A stretch of 64,000 nt of DNA from the NCBI GenBank assembly GCA_905235745.1, contig CAJOMN010000002.1, forward strand, positions 62,001 through 126,000. The letters are read 5' to 3'. The stretch is from an uncultured Lachnospiraceae bacterium. GTDB taxonomy: Bacteria; Bacillota; Clostridia; Lachnospirales; Lachnospiraceae. Under the pieces are notes generated by a model that was not told the origin of the DNA, did no database searches, and saw nothing but the letters and a program-made list of their open reading frames with translations. The translations under genes and the position numbers were made by a program. This document shows, in pieces, positions 55,395 to 63,651 of this stretch. Numbering within the stretch: position 1 is the first letter of the stretch; every line of letters starts with the position of its first letter.

Positions 55395-55787
55395 ATGTAC
55401 GAGGATATTACGTTTGTGTTCGATGTGGACGGTACCATCTGTCCGATCAAAAAGGAGAATGAGAGATACGAGGATATAGTGCCGTACAGCGAAATGGTGG
55501 ATAAGATCCGGGAATACAAGAGCCGGGGAGCGAAGATTGTCCTGCTGACAAGCAGGAACATGAACTCGTATAACGGGAATATAGGTCTTATCAATGCCAA
55601 TACCGCCAAGATTCTTCTTGCATGGCTCGATAAATGGGAAATACCGTATGATGAGATCATATACGGCAAGCCCTGGCCGGGATATCACGGATTCTATGTG
55701 GACGACAGGACGGTAAGACCGGCGGAATTTCTTACCAAGAGCATAGAGGAGCTTGATGAAACGGTGCGGAGGGATCGATGCAGATAG
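55395..55787 (+). CDS. HAD-superfamily capsule-type phosphatase
   Basis: A 130-residue single-domain HAD phosphatase. Motif I is FVFDVDGTICPI with both aspartates, motif II is the Thr/Ser in VLLTSRNMNSYNG, and the C-terminal YGKPWPGYHGFYVDDRTV holds the acidic motif IV. Proteins like this recur in capsule loci beside kinases and nucleotidyltransferases. The start at 55395 is 1 nt after the kinase stop and has GGAG upstream; the longer frame overlaps the kinase gene. Confidence 0.87.
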   Translation: MYEDITFVFDVDGTICPIKKENERYEDIVPYSEMVDKIREYKSRGAKIVLLTSRNMNSYNGNIGLINANTAKILLAWLDKWEIPYDEIIYGKPWPGYHGFYVDDRTVRPAEFLTKSIEELDETVRRDRCR

Positions 55788-56506
55788 TCATTACGATGGC
55801 AGGACTCGGGAAACGGTTCAGACAGGCCGGAATAACAGTCCCAAAATATGAGATAGAGGTTCGCGGCAGGTCGCTTTTTGCGTGGTCTATGGAGAGCCTT
55901 ACCGGCTATTTTGCTCCGGACAATGATTATTACTTCATAGTAAGGCGCGAAGACAATGCGGGTGATTTTATCAAAAAAGAGTGGGAGAATATTACCGGAT
56001 CATCCGACAGGATACATATAATAGAGCTTGATGAGCCGACCGACGGTCAGGCGACAACGGCCATGCTTGCAGCCCCGTACTGGAGGGGGGAAGATCCGCT
56101 CCTTATCTATAACATAGATACGTATGTAGAGGCGGGGCAGATGAAGAGCGCGGATATTGAGGGCGACGGGTTCATTCCGTGCTTTCGGGGTGAAGGCGAT
56201 CACTGGAGCTTTGTAGCGGTCGACGAAAACGGAGACGCGGTGTCGGTCCGCGAGAAGGATAGGATCTCGGATAACTGTACGCTGGGGGCATACTATTTCA
56301 GGTCATGCCGCCTGTACGAGAATATCTATGATGAGTATTACAAAGACAAGGGTAATATGGAGAAGGGGGAAAAATATGTTGCTCCCCTTTATAACCATAT
56401 GATCAGGCAGGGAATGAAGGTCAGGATATGCCTTGTGGACCCCGGAAGCGTTCATGTGCTCGGGACTCCGGAAGAGGTTGAGGTATTTTCCCGGACAGGA
56501 TTATAA
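55778..56506 (+). CDS. Sugar/polyol-phosphate nucleotidyltransferase
   Basis: A 242-residue protein with an NTP-transferase fold. It starts MQIVITMAGLGKRFRQAGIT with the nucleotide-binding GxGxRF-like loop, then PKYEIEVRGRSLFAWSMESL, and LIYNIDTYVEAG as the metal aspartate strand. It should couple an NTP to a phosphorylated compound, probably the product of the kinase at 53996. The 10-nt overlap with the HAD gene supports a shared pathway. The base (CTP, GTP, UTP or dTTP) cannot be told. Confidence 0.84.
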   Translation: MQIVITMAGLGKRFRQAGITVPKYEIEVRGRSLFAWSMESLTGYFAPDNDYYFIVRREDNAGDFIKKEWENITGSSDRIHIIELDEPTDGQATTAMLAAPYWRGEDPLLIYNIDTYVEAGQMKSADIEGDGFIPCFRGEGDHWSFVAVDENGDAVSVREKDRISDNCTLGAYYFRSCRLYENIYDEYYKDKGNMEKGEKYVAPLYNHMIRQGMKVRICLVDPGSVHVLGTPEEVEVFSRTGL

Positions 56507-56509
56507 CAT

Positions 56510-57976
56510 ATGAGTAGCGGCAGAAATTATGTAAAAAGAGGCTTCGGGTATCTGCACCGGAACGGGATATACAAAACGTTCATCAAGGGTGCGGAAAGGC
56601 TTCATACCGACAGGATGGAAAAGGGCTATGTTCCTTATCATGCGGATGAGGCTGAACTTGCCGCCGAAAGAGCCGGAAAGTTCCAACGGCCATACAAGTT
56701 CAGTATTCTTGTTCCGGTGTATGAGACCGATCCGGTATTGTTCAGGAAGATGCTCGATTCCGTAGGAGACCAGACATACGGAAACTGGGAACTGATACTT
56801 GCGGATGCGAGCCGTGACGATTCAAGGAGGAGCATAGTACGGGAATTTACGGAGGAATACAGCATTTCCTGTAAGGACGATTACGGCAGCGTCTTCGATA
56901 AAGTCCGGTATTATCGCATAGAGGATAATAAAGGTATCAGCGCCAATACAAATGAGGCGCTTTCCAGGGCATGCGGGGATTATATAGCTCTTCTCGACCA
57001 TGATGATCTTTTGGAAAATACGGCGTTGTTTGATATAATGGCGGCTATAGAGAGTGCGGAGGCGGAAGCGGGCAGGAGCGAATCCATTTCCAGGACACTT
57101 GTCGTATACTCGGATGAGGACAAGGTAAGCGCCGACGGCCTTAAGTATTATGAGCCCAACATCAAACCCGGCTTTGATCCCGTACTGCTATGCACAAACA
57201 ATTATATCTGCCATTTTCTTGTTGTGGATACCACTCTTGCCAAAAGTGTCGGAGGATTCCGAAGCGAATACGACGGAGCCCAGGATCATGATTTTCTCCT
57301 CAGGTGCACTGAAGGGATACGCCGCGACCGGATAATCCATGTACCGAAGGTGCTGTATCACTGGAGGAGCACGGGCAGTTCCACATCCGGGAATCCCGGA
57401 GCCAAGATGTATGCATACACGGCAGGAAAGCGTGCCGTGGAGGATGCTTACAAAAGAGCGGGTATCAGCGCGACGGTCACCGATTCACCGCATCTCGGTT
57501 TCTTTGATATTGAATACGAACGCCTTCACCGGTCCGTCATCCCGATCCCTTTCGGTGAATATACTGCCATGACGGCCCGGGAGAGGGATGAGCTTGACTG
57601 CGAATACATAATGTTTCTGTCTCCGGAGCTTGCTGCGGAGGATAACGAATATATCGCTGACATGATGTCATGTATGAATCTGCCGCATGTCGGCGCAGTG
57701 ACCGGAAAGATAATCGGTCCTGACAGAAGAATAGAAAGCGCCGGGTATGATGTATCAAAGGAAGGGGAGAAAACAGCCCGTTTTGCCGGCCTTCGCGCCT
57801 GTTATTCGGGTTATATGCACAGGGCAGTACTCCATCAGCTTGCAGGAGGTTTTACCGATGATTGCGTTCTGGTAAGAAAGGATGCGATCTTGGCCACTGA
57901 TCCCACGATCAGGTTAAAGCGCGGATATGATATTTATTATATGCCGAAGGCTGTGTTCAGAAGAAAGAAAAAATGA
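56510..57976 (+). CDS. GT2 glycosyltransferase with a degenerate second domain
   Basis: A 488-residue protein. An N-terminal basic helix precedes an intact GT2 domain: YKFSILVPVYETDPVLFRKM, ELILADASRDDSR, KGISANTNEALSRACGDYIA, LLDHDDLLENTALF. The C-terminal 170 residues resemble part of a second GT-A domain but lack its first strand and DxD. What remains is HVGAVTGKIIGPDRRIESAG and a closing VLVRKDAIL block. The layout recalls the protein at 45856 after loss of one active site. It probably makes one linkage only. Confidence 0.87.
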   Translation: MSSGRNYVKRGFGYLHRNGIYKTFIKGAERLHTDRMEKGYVPYHADEAELAAERAGKFQRPYKFSILVPVYETDPVLFRKMLDSVGDQTYGNWELILADASRDDSRRSIVREFTEEYSISCKDDYGSVFDKVRYYRIEDNKGISANTNEALSRACGDYIALLDHDDLLENTALFDIMAAIESAEAEAGRSESISRTLVVYSDEDKVSADGLKYYEPNIKPGFDPVLLCTNNYICHFLVVDTTLAKSVGGFRSEYDGAQDHDFLLRCTEGIRRDRIIHVPKVLYHWRSTGSSTSGNPGAKMYAYTAGKRAVEDAYKRAGISATVTDSPHLGFFDIEYERLHRSVIPIPFGEYTAMTARERDELDCEYIMFLSPELAAEDNEYIADMMSCMNLPHVGAVTGKIIGPDRRIESAGYDVSKEGEKTARFAGLRACYSGYMHRAVLHQLAGGFTDDCVLVRKDAILATDPTIRLKRGYDIYYMPKAVFRRKKK

Positions 57977-58923
57977 GCGAAGTAACCATAATAATTCCCA
58001 ATTACAACGGCATACAGTATATCAGGGGCTGTATTGATTCCCTGCTTGCCCAGACAATGAAGCCGGATATAATCGTCGTAGATAATGCTTCTACGGACGG
58101 CTCTGCCGATATAGTCAGGGAATATGACGGTATCAGGCTCATAGAACTGGAGGACAACTTTGGATTCTGCCGTGCCGTCAATGAGGGCATCGCCGTAACC
58201 GCAACGAAATACGTGATACTTCTCAATAACGATACAAAGGCCGAGCCGGATTTTGTCGAGGAGCTTTATCGCGCGATAGATAAGCATGACGATACATTTT
58301 CCGTGGCATCCAAAATGCTGCAGATGGACTCTCCCGACAGAATAGACTCCGCCGGGGACCTGTACTGTGCGCTAGGATGGGCTTTCTCGCTCGGCAAAGA
58401 CCATAAGAGCAGCAGATATGATAAGGAGTCGGTGATCTTCTCCGCCTGCGGAGGGGCTTCGATATACAGAAAAGAGCTGTTTGAGCAGATCGGGTATTTT
58501 GACGAGCTTCATTTTTCCTACCTTGAGGATGTTGATGTCGGATACAGGGCACGGATCATGGGTTATGTTAACCGATACACTCCGAAGGCCGTGGTGTATC
58601 ACGCCGGGAGCGCATCCACGGGTTCACGCTATAATCCATTCAAGGTAAGGCTTGCGGCAAGAAACAGCTGGTATGTCATCTACAAGAATATGCCCGCGCT
58701 TCAGATAGTGATCAATCTTCCTTTTTTCCTGATAGGATTCGGGCTCAAGGCTCTGTTTTTCATATTTAGGGGATACGGGCGTGAGTATCTGTCGGGAATG
58801 AAGCGGGGATACCTTATGTGCGTCGAAGGAAGAAAATATCCTTACGATCACGCATTTATCGGGAATTATTGTCGCATTCAGCTTGAACTGTGGTTTAATA
58901 TCCTGAGAAGGATATTCGGATAG
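57973..58923 (+). CDS. GT2 rhamnosyltransferase-like glycosyltransferase
   Basis: A 316-residue protein of the WbbL/RfbF-like branch. It has VTIIIPNYNGIQYIRGCIDS, IVVDNASTDGSADIV, LEDNFGFCRAVNEGI, VILLNNDTKAEPDFVEELY (metal site), ACGGASIYRKELF and HFSYLEDVDVGYRARI. A C-terminal membrane-associating stretch (INLPFFLIGFGLKALFFI) follows. Enzymes of this branch often use dTDP-L-rhamnose, which fits rmlBAC upstream. The 4-nt overlap with the previous GT suggests joint expression. Confidence 0.88.
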   Translation: MSEVTIIIPNYNGIQYIRGCIDSLLAQTMKPDIIVVDNASTDGSADIVREYDGIRLIELEDNFGFCRAVNEGIAVTATKYVILLNNDTKAEPDFVEELYRAIDKHDDTFSVASKMLQMDSPDRIDSAGDLYCALGWAFSLGKDHKSSRYDKESVIFSACGGASIYRKELFEQIGYFDELHFSYLEDVDVGYRARIMGYVNRYTPKAVVYHAGSASTGSRYNPFKVRLAARNSWYVIYKNMPALQIVINLPFFLIGFGLKALFFIFRGYGREYLSGMKRGYLMCVEGRKYPYDHAFIGNYCRIQLELWFNILRRIFG

Positions 58924-58941
58924 GAATGTAAGAGGGATCGT

Positions 58942-60342
58942 ATGATCAGGGATAATCAAAGGCTTATCAACCGTCTGACGCTTATAATCGACGGATTTGT
59001 GATAGTGCTGAGCTATCTGTTTGCCTATTTTTTGAAGTTTGAGAGCGGGCTTCTTCTCTACGATGAAGGCCTGTCTGTGCGGACATATATGACGGCACTG
59101 TATTTTATCGTGCCGGGATATCTCATATTGTATTCGCGGCTGGATCTGTACAGTACAAGAAGGGCATCCGGAAGGAAAAGGGAGCTGCTCAACGTTATCA
59201 AGGCCAATACTCTTGGTGCCCTGATATTTATGGTAGTACTGTACCTGATCAATCAGCCCGATTTCTCCAGGCAGATGATCTTCATATTCTGGGGCGTGTG
59301 CATCTGTCTTGAGATCGCCGTCAGAAACGGGATGAGAGCACTTATGATCTTCTGGTGGAAGAAGGGGTACAATATCAAGTATGTGCTGCTCATCGGTTAT
59401 TCGGGTTCTGCCGAAAGCTACATAAACAAGCTGCTGCTCAATCCTCAATGGGGATATGTGATAAAGGGAATACTTGACGATAGGACGGAACGCGGCACGG
59501 AATATAAAGGGATCAAGGTGCTCGGAACAATAGACAATCTGCCGCTCATCCTTCCCGAGAACAAGCTTGACGAGATCGTCATAACACTTCCGCTGGGACA
59601 GTACGGAAGACTCAAGGAGATAGTCAACCTTTGCGAGAAATCGGGCGTCCATACCAAGTTCATACCCGATTATGCCGGTATAATACCGAACCGCCCGTAC
59701 ACCGAGGATATTCAGGGACTGCCTGTCATCAATATCCGGCGTGTACCCCTCAACAACACGATCAACAGCTTTATCAAGAGAACGGTTGATATAATCGGAT
59801 CGATCATCGGGATCATACTGTCGTCCCCTGTCATGATCGTCTCGGCGATACTCATAAAAGCAACGAGCGACGGTCCGGTGATCTTCGCGCAGGAGCGCGT
59901 GGGTCTTCATAACAAGCCTTTTCAGATGTACAAATTCAGGACAATGATAGAACAGAACGAAGCCGAGGAAGCAAAGGGCTGGACGACCAGGGACGATCCG
60001 AGGGTCACGAAGATAGGCAGATTCCTGCGCAGAACGAGTCTGGACGAGCTGCCGCAGCTATTTAATATATTTGTGGGGCAGATGTCGCTTGTGGGGCCCA
60101 GACCCGAAAGACCCCAGTTTGTCGAGAAATTCAGGGAAGAGATCCCGAGATATATGATCAAGCATCAGGTTCGCCCGGGGCTTACAGGCTGGGCGCAGAT
60201 CAACGGGCTTCGCGGAGATACATCGATCGAAAAGAGGATCGAGCACGATCTGTACTATATCGAGAACTGGACTCTGGAACTGGACATCAAGATACTGGTG
60301 CTTACCGTCTTCAGGGGATTTATCAACAAAAATGCTTATTAA
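58942..60342 (+). CDS. Undecaprenyl-phosphate glycosylphosphotransferase (WcaJ-like, copy 2)
   Basis: A 466-residue initiating enzyme. About four N-terminal helices (VIVLSYLFAYFLKF onward) and a Rossmann-like middle (LLIGYSGSAESYINKLL) precede the sugar-transferase domain. That domain has the re-entrant helix IIGSIIGIILSSPVMIVSAI, YKFRTMIEQNEAEEA, LDELPQLFNIFVGQMSLVG, PRPERPQF and GLTGWAQINGLRGDTS. The ending matches the WcaJ/undecaprenyl-phosphate glucose phosphotransferase branch, unlike the copy at 20890. It probably primes the second polymer of the locus. GAGGGATCG precedes the ATG. Confidence 0.93.
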   Translation: MIRDNQRLINRLTLIIDGFVIVLSYLFAYFLKFESGLLLYDEGLSVRTYMTALYFIVPGYLILYSRLDLYSTRRASGRKRELLNVIKANTLGALIFMVVLYLINQPDFSRQMIFIFWGVCICLEIAVRNGMRALMIFWWKKGYNIKYVLLIGYSGSAESYINKLLLNPQWGYVIKGILDDRTERGTEYKGIKVLGTIDNLPLILPENKLDEIVITLPLGQYGRLKEIVNLCEKSGVHTKFIPDYAGIIPNRPYTEDIQGLPVINIRRVPLNNTINSFIKRTVDIIGSIIGIILSSPVMIVSAILIKATSDGPVIFAQERVGLHNKPFQMYKFRTMIEQNEAEEAKGWTTRDDPRVTKIGRFLRRTSLDELPQLFNIFVGQMSLVGPRPERPQFVEKFREEIPRYMIKHQVRPGLTGWAQINGLRGDTSIEKRIEHDLYYIENWTLELDIKILVLTVFRGFINKNAY

Positions 60343-61339
60343 AAGCAGGCAGGAGCACCCCGGAACTCAAACGGGCGCTCGTCCGACTATGATGAATAGA
60401 AATATAAGTATAGACATAATCATACCAACCTATAAACCCGGCGAAAGTCTGCTGACCATTGTCGAAAAGCTGAGGGCTCAGACCGTTCCCCCTAACCGTA
60501 TCGTACTTATCAATACCGAACAGAAGTATATGACCAATCTGCTGCGCGGGAAGAGCTACGATAAGACGGGCAGATATTTTGAGGTCAGGAACGTGTCCGA
60601 GAGAGAATTCGATCACGGCGGGACGAGAAACGAAGGAGCAAAGGGCAGTGAAGCGGACTATCTGCTGTTTATGACGCAGGATGCGGTGCCGGCGGATGAC
60701 AGGCTGATAGAAAATATGGCCGGGGCGTTTAGCGACGATAATGTCGCCGCGGTATATGCACGGCAGCTTCCCGAATCCGACGCGTCGCTTGGAGAGCGGT
60801 TTTCGCGGCAGTTTAATTATCCGGACGAATCGTGCGTAAAATCATCCCGTGACAAGGACAGGCTCGGTATCAAGACATATTTCTGCTCGAATGTCTGTGC
60901 GATGTATAGAAGGGAGATATTCGAGCGGCTCGGCAAGTTTCCCAAGGATATGATCTTCAATGAGGATATGGTATTTGCGCATACTCTCATCGTGAATGGT
61001 TACAGCATTGCGTATGCTGCGGATGCCAGGGTCTATCATTCCCACAATTATACTAATATGCAGCAGTTTCACAGGAATTTCGATCTTGCGGTCTCCCAGG
61101 CGATGCATCCCGAGGTATTCGGAGATGTTTCCTCCGAATCCGAGGGAAAATCATATGCAAAGTCAGCATTTGCATATTTCAGGCAGGAAAAAAGGCCTTT
61201 GTATTTTATTCCGTTTGCGGTAACGTGCGCTTTCAGGCTGGCCGGCTATAAGCTCGGCATGAACTACAAAAGACTGACGAGACGCCGGATACTGAAGTGT
61301 ACCGCAAGTCCGGTCTACTTCTACAAGCATTGGAGCTAA
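60332..61339 (+). CDS. GT2 rhamnosyltransferase-like glycosyltransferase
   Basis: A 335-residue protein with IDIIIPTYKPGESLLTIVEK, REFDHGGTRNEGAKGS, LLFMTQDAVPADDRLIENM, CSNVCAMYRREIFERLG and FNEDMVFAHTLIVNGYSIAY. It belongs to the branch that includes rhamnosyltransferases of O-antigen loci. The first 20 residues before ISIDIII are not conserved in type, so the real start may be ATG 60389 or 60392; no clear ribosome site decides. It is the last glycan gene before clpX. Confidence 0.87.
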   Translation: MLIKSRQEHPGTQTGARPTMMNRNISIDIIIPTYKPGESLLTIVEKLRAQTVPPNRIVLINTEQKYMTNLLRGKSYDKTGRYFEVRNVSEREFDHGGTRNEGAKGSEADYLLFMTQDAVPADDRLIENMAGAFSDDNVAAVYARQLPESDASLGERFSRQFNYPDESCVKSSRDKDRLGIKTYFCSNVCAMYRREIFERLGKFPKDMIFNEDMVFAHTLIVNGYSIAYAADARVYHSHNYTNMQQFHRNFDLAVSQAMHPEVFGDVSSESEGKSYAKSAFAYFRQEKRPLYFIPFAVTCAFRLAGYKLGMNYKRLTRRRILKCTASPVYFYKHWS

Positions 61340-61343
61340 CAAG

Positions 61344-62873
61344 ATGAGCGAAACAAGAGATTACTGTAATATGTGCGGCAGATATGAGGAGGACTGCGGG
61401 GAGCTGATCCAGGTTCCCGGCGGACTGAAGGTATGCAGAAGCTGCTTTGAAAAGACCGTTAAAATGGCTGAAAAAATAACGGGACTGACCGGGAATTCGG
61501 ACAATATCGATGAGTTTGTTGCAAGCCTTACGCCTGCCAGGGCCGGGGAGGACAAGGCGGCAGAGGCGGAGAGTGAAAAAACTTCCGCGGACGATCCTGC
61601 GGACAATCCCGATGATCCCGACAAAGAAGAACCGGATAAAGGCGGGCAGAGTATACGTTTTGCGGGCGGATTCGGCCTTCCCAACGTCGGATTCCTGAAT
61701 ATGGCCGATCTGCAGAATATGATGTTCGGAACTCCCGCAGTCAAGAAAAAGAACAAGGATGAGAAAAAGGACGCTCCCGCGATAGATATCAGGGATATTC
61801 CGCTTCCGCATAAGATCAAGGAGATGCTTGATGACTATGTGGTCGGGCAGGAGCAGGCCAAAAAGATGATGGCTGTGGCGGTATACAACCATTACAAGCG
61901 TGTTGCATCCGAGTCGATGAAGCCGGAGGAATTCGACGAACGGCTGCGGGATGTGGAGATAGAAAAATCAAATGTATTGCTTATAGGACCGACAGGGTGC
62001 GGCAAGACCTATCTTGTAAAGACACTTGCGAAGCTTCTCGATGTTCCGCTTGCCATTACCGATGCCACCAGCCTGACCGAGGCGGGATATATCGGAGATG
62101 ATATAGAAAGCGTCGTATCCAAGCTCCTTGCTGCCGCCGATAATGATGTTGAAAGGGCGGAAACCGGAATAATATTCATTGACGAGATCGATAAGATAGC
62201 CAAGAAGAAGAATTCGCATTCAAGGGACGTGTCGGGAGAAAGCGTACAGCAGGGAATGCTTAAGATATTAGAGGGAGCGGAAGTAGAGGTGCCCGTCGGA
62301 GCCAATTCCAAAAACGCCATGGTTCCGCTTGCAACGGTTGATACAAGAAATATATTGTTTGTATGCGGCGGGGCATTCCCGGATCTTGACGAGATAATCA
62401 AGCAGCGGCTGCGCAAACAGACATCCATAGGATTTAATGCGGAACTCAGGGATTCGCTTGACAAGCGCAAGGACATACTGTCGGAAGTAACGGTTGAGGA
62501 TGTCAAGAAGTTCGGGATGATCCCGGAATTTGTCGGACGTCTTCCGGTCATATGCACAATGCAGGGACTGTCTGAGGAAATGCTCGTTGATATACTGGTA
62601 GAGCCGAAGAACGCGATAATCAAGCAGTATCAAAAGCTCTTGTCAATGGATGAAGTTGAACTTGTCTTTACCGATGAGGCACTTCATCAGATCGCGAAGA
62701 AAGCTCAGGAAAAAGATACCGGAGCCCGTGCGCTTCGTTCGATAATAGAGGAGATCATGCTCGATATCATGTATGAGATCCCGAAGGACGACAATATCGG
62801 ACGCGTAACGATCACGGGCGAATATCTTGAAGGCAAGGGCGGTCCTGTCATAGAGACTAGAACGGTTCCATAA
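61344..62873 (+). CDS. clpX: Divergent ClpX-like AAA+ unfoldase
   Basis: A 509-residue ClpX, longer than the usual 415-430. The zinc-binding domain has Cys8, Cys11, Cys31 and Cys34. An acidic, low-complexity linker (about 65-145) follows. The AAA core has GPTGCGKT (215-222), pore-loop GYIG (248-251, usually GYVG), IIFIDE (276-281) and the ClpP-docking IGF (362-364). The RKH pore loop of ordinary ClpX is replaced by a segment with NSKNAM (321-326). Docking to ClpP is therefore likely, but substrate choice may differ. GGAG sits 8 nt before the ATG, only 4 nt after the last GT gene. A standard clpX elsewhere in the genome is probable but not visible. Confidence 0.93.
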   Translation: MSETRDYCNMCGRYEEDCGELIQVPGGLKVCRSCFEKTVKMAEKITGLTGNSDNIDEFVASLTPARAGEDKAAEAESEKTSADDPADNPDDPDKEEPDKGGQSIRFAGGFGLPNVGFLNMADLQNMMFGTPAVKKKNKDEKKDAPAIDIRDIPLPHKIKEMLDDYVVGQEQAKKMMAVAVYNHYKRVASESMKPEEFDERLRDVEIEKSNVLLIGPTGCGKTYLVKTLAKLLDVPLAITDATSLTEAGYIGDDIESVVSKLLAAADNDVERAETGIIFIDEIDKIAKKKNSHSRDVSGESVQQGMLKILEGAEVEVPVGANSKNAMVPLATVDTRNILFVCGGAFPDLDEIIKQRLRKQTSIGFNAELRDSLDKRKDILSEVTVEDVKKFGMIPEFVGRLPVICTMQGLSEEMLVDILVEPKNAIIKQYQKLLSMDEVELVFTDEALHQIAKKAQEKDTGARALRSIIEEIMLDIMYEIPKDDNIGRVTITGEYLEGKGGPVIETRTVP

Positions 62874-62992
62874 AATCCGTATCCATAATCATTTCGGCGT
62901 TTTCCTGCGCGGTATTCGGGCTTTTTGATTATATGGTCAGAACCATGGTAGATTATCGCTGTTCCGATACATTCAGCTACATATTTCTTCAT
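62870..62992 (-). pseudogene. N-terminal remnant of a DUF3990-like gene, antisense beside clpX
   Basis: On the minus strand, CGGGAGGTT stands about 10 nt before an ATG at 62992. The first 41 codons read MKKYVAECIGTAIIYHGSDH and end NDYGYGFY. The YHGS...KPEY...NDYG.GFY pattern is that of the N-terminus of DUF3990 proteins, an ADP-ribosyltransferase-like family. The resemblance stops exactly where the frame meets the clpX stop codon. The frame then stays open to 62705 but is antisense to clpX with no family likeness. It is probably a truncated relic at a rearrangement junction. Confidence 0.5.
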
Positions 62993-63028
62993 CTCTTTAT
63001 AACCTCCCGTAAATAGAGAATATATTTG

Positions 63029-63058
63029 ATAGAACGATTGCACCACAGAATCTGTCAA
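63029..63058 (-). promoter_or_regulatory. Possible minus-strand promoter for the DUF3990-like remnant
   Basis: On the minus strand a perfect TTGACA (63058-63053) is followed after 18 nt by TTCTAT (63034-63029), a weak -10. It faces the ribosome site of the remnant at 62992. It supports former or residual expression but is only a pattern match. Confidence 0.3.
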
Positions 63059-63095
63059 AGAAGTGGGAAATAACACAATATAATGTATTTTATTC

Positions 63096-63123
63096 TTGCT
63101 ATAAACATCACATTTGGTATAAT
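63096..63123 (+). promoter_or_regulatory. Putative sigma-A promoter for the nuoE-like operon
   Basis: TTGCTA (63096-63101) and a perfect TATAAT (63118-63123) are 16 nt apart, in a very AT-rich gap, about 50 nt before the nuoE-like start. The gap 62874-63171 (298 nt) otherwise holds the minus-strand remnant and no clear terminator for clpX. Confidence 0.6.
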
Positions 63124-63171
63124 AAGTATACTATGATTTGATAAGGATTATTATTATTGGCAGGAGGGGCT

Positions 63172-63651
63172 ATGCTCGATCAATCTTTTTATGATAAAGC
63201 GGATGAGATAATATCCGCACATGGGACGGGAAAGGAATCGCTTATTCCGATAATGCAGGATATACAGTCCGTGTACCGGTATATCCCTCCCGAACTGCTG
63301 ACCTACGTTGCGGACAGGATCGGCGTTACGGAGGCCAAGGCGTACTCCGTTGCCACATTTTATGAAAACTTTTCCTTTGACCAAAAAGGGAAGTATGTCA
63401 TCAAGGTATGCGACGGAACCGCATGCCATGTCAGGAAAGGTTCTGAGATCCTCGCGAGGCTGTACAAAGAGCTTGACCTTTCCGACGGCAAGCGCACGAC
63501 GGACGATATGATGTTTACGATCGAAACGGTCTCATGTCTCGGGGCGTGCGGACTGGCGCCTGTCATGACGGTAAATGACAAAGTTCATCCCGCAATGACT
63601 CCCGATAAGGTTACAGCGACCATCAGCAAGATAAAGGAGGACGAGAAATGA
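63172..63651 (+). CDS. nuoE: NuoE-like [2Fe-2S] thioredoxin-fold subunit (HydC/HndA type)
   Basis: A 159-residue subunit of a NADH dehydrogenase or electron-bifurcating hydrogenase. The N-terminal helices have LIPIMQDIQSVYRYIPPELL and AYSVATFYENFSF. The cluster cysteines are in KVCDGTACHVRKG and VSCLGACGLAPVM, the normal C-x4-C...C-x3-C set. AGGAGGGG is 4 nt before ATG 63172, preferred over TTG 63157. It passes electrons between the NADH-oxidising flavoprotein encoded next and partner clusters. It overlaps that gene by 4 nt. Confidence 0.94.
   Translation: MLDQSFYDKADEIISAHGTGKESLIPIMQDIQSVYRYIPPELLTYVADRIGVTEAKAYSVATFYENFSFDQKGKYVIKVCDGTACHVRKGSEILARLYKELDLSDGKRTTDDMMFTIETVSCLGACGLAPVMTVNDKVHPAMTPDKVTATISKIKEDEK

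Noticed and set aside
58624-59910. Minus-strand open frame of 428 codons
   Set aside because: It mirrors two clear plus-strand genes (GT2 and WcaJ-like). Its protein has no family motif, no ribosome site and an odd composition rich in His, Arg and Tyr.
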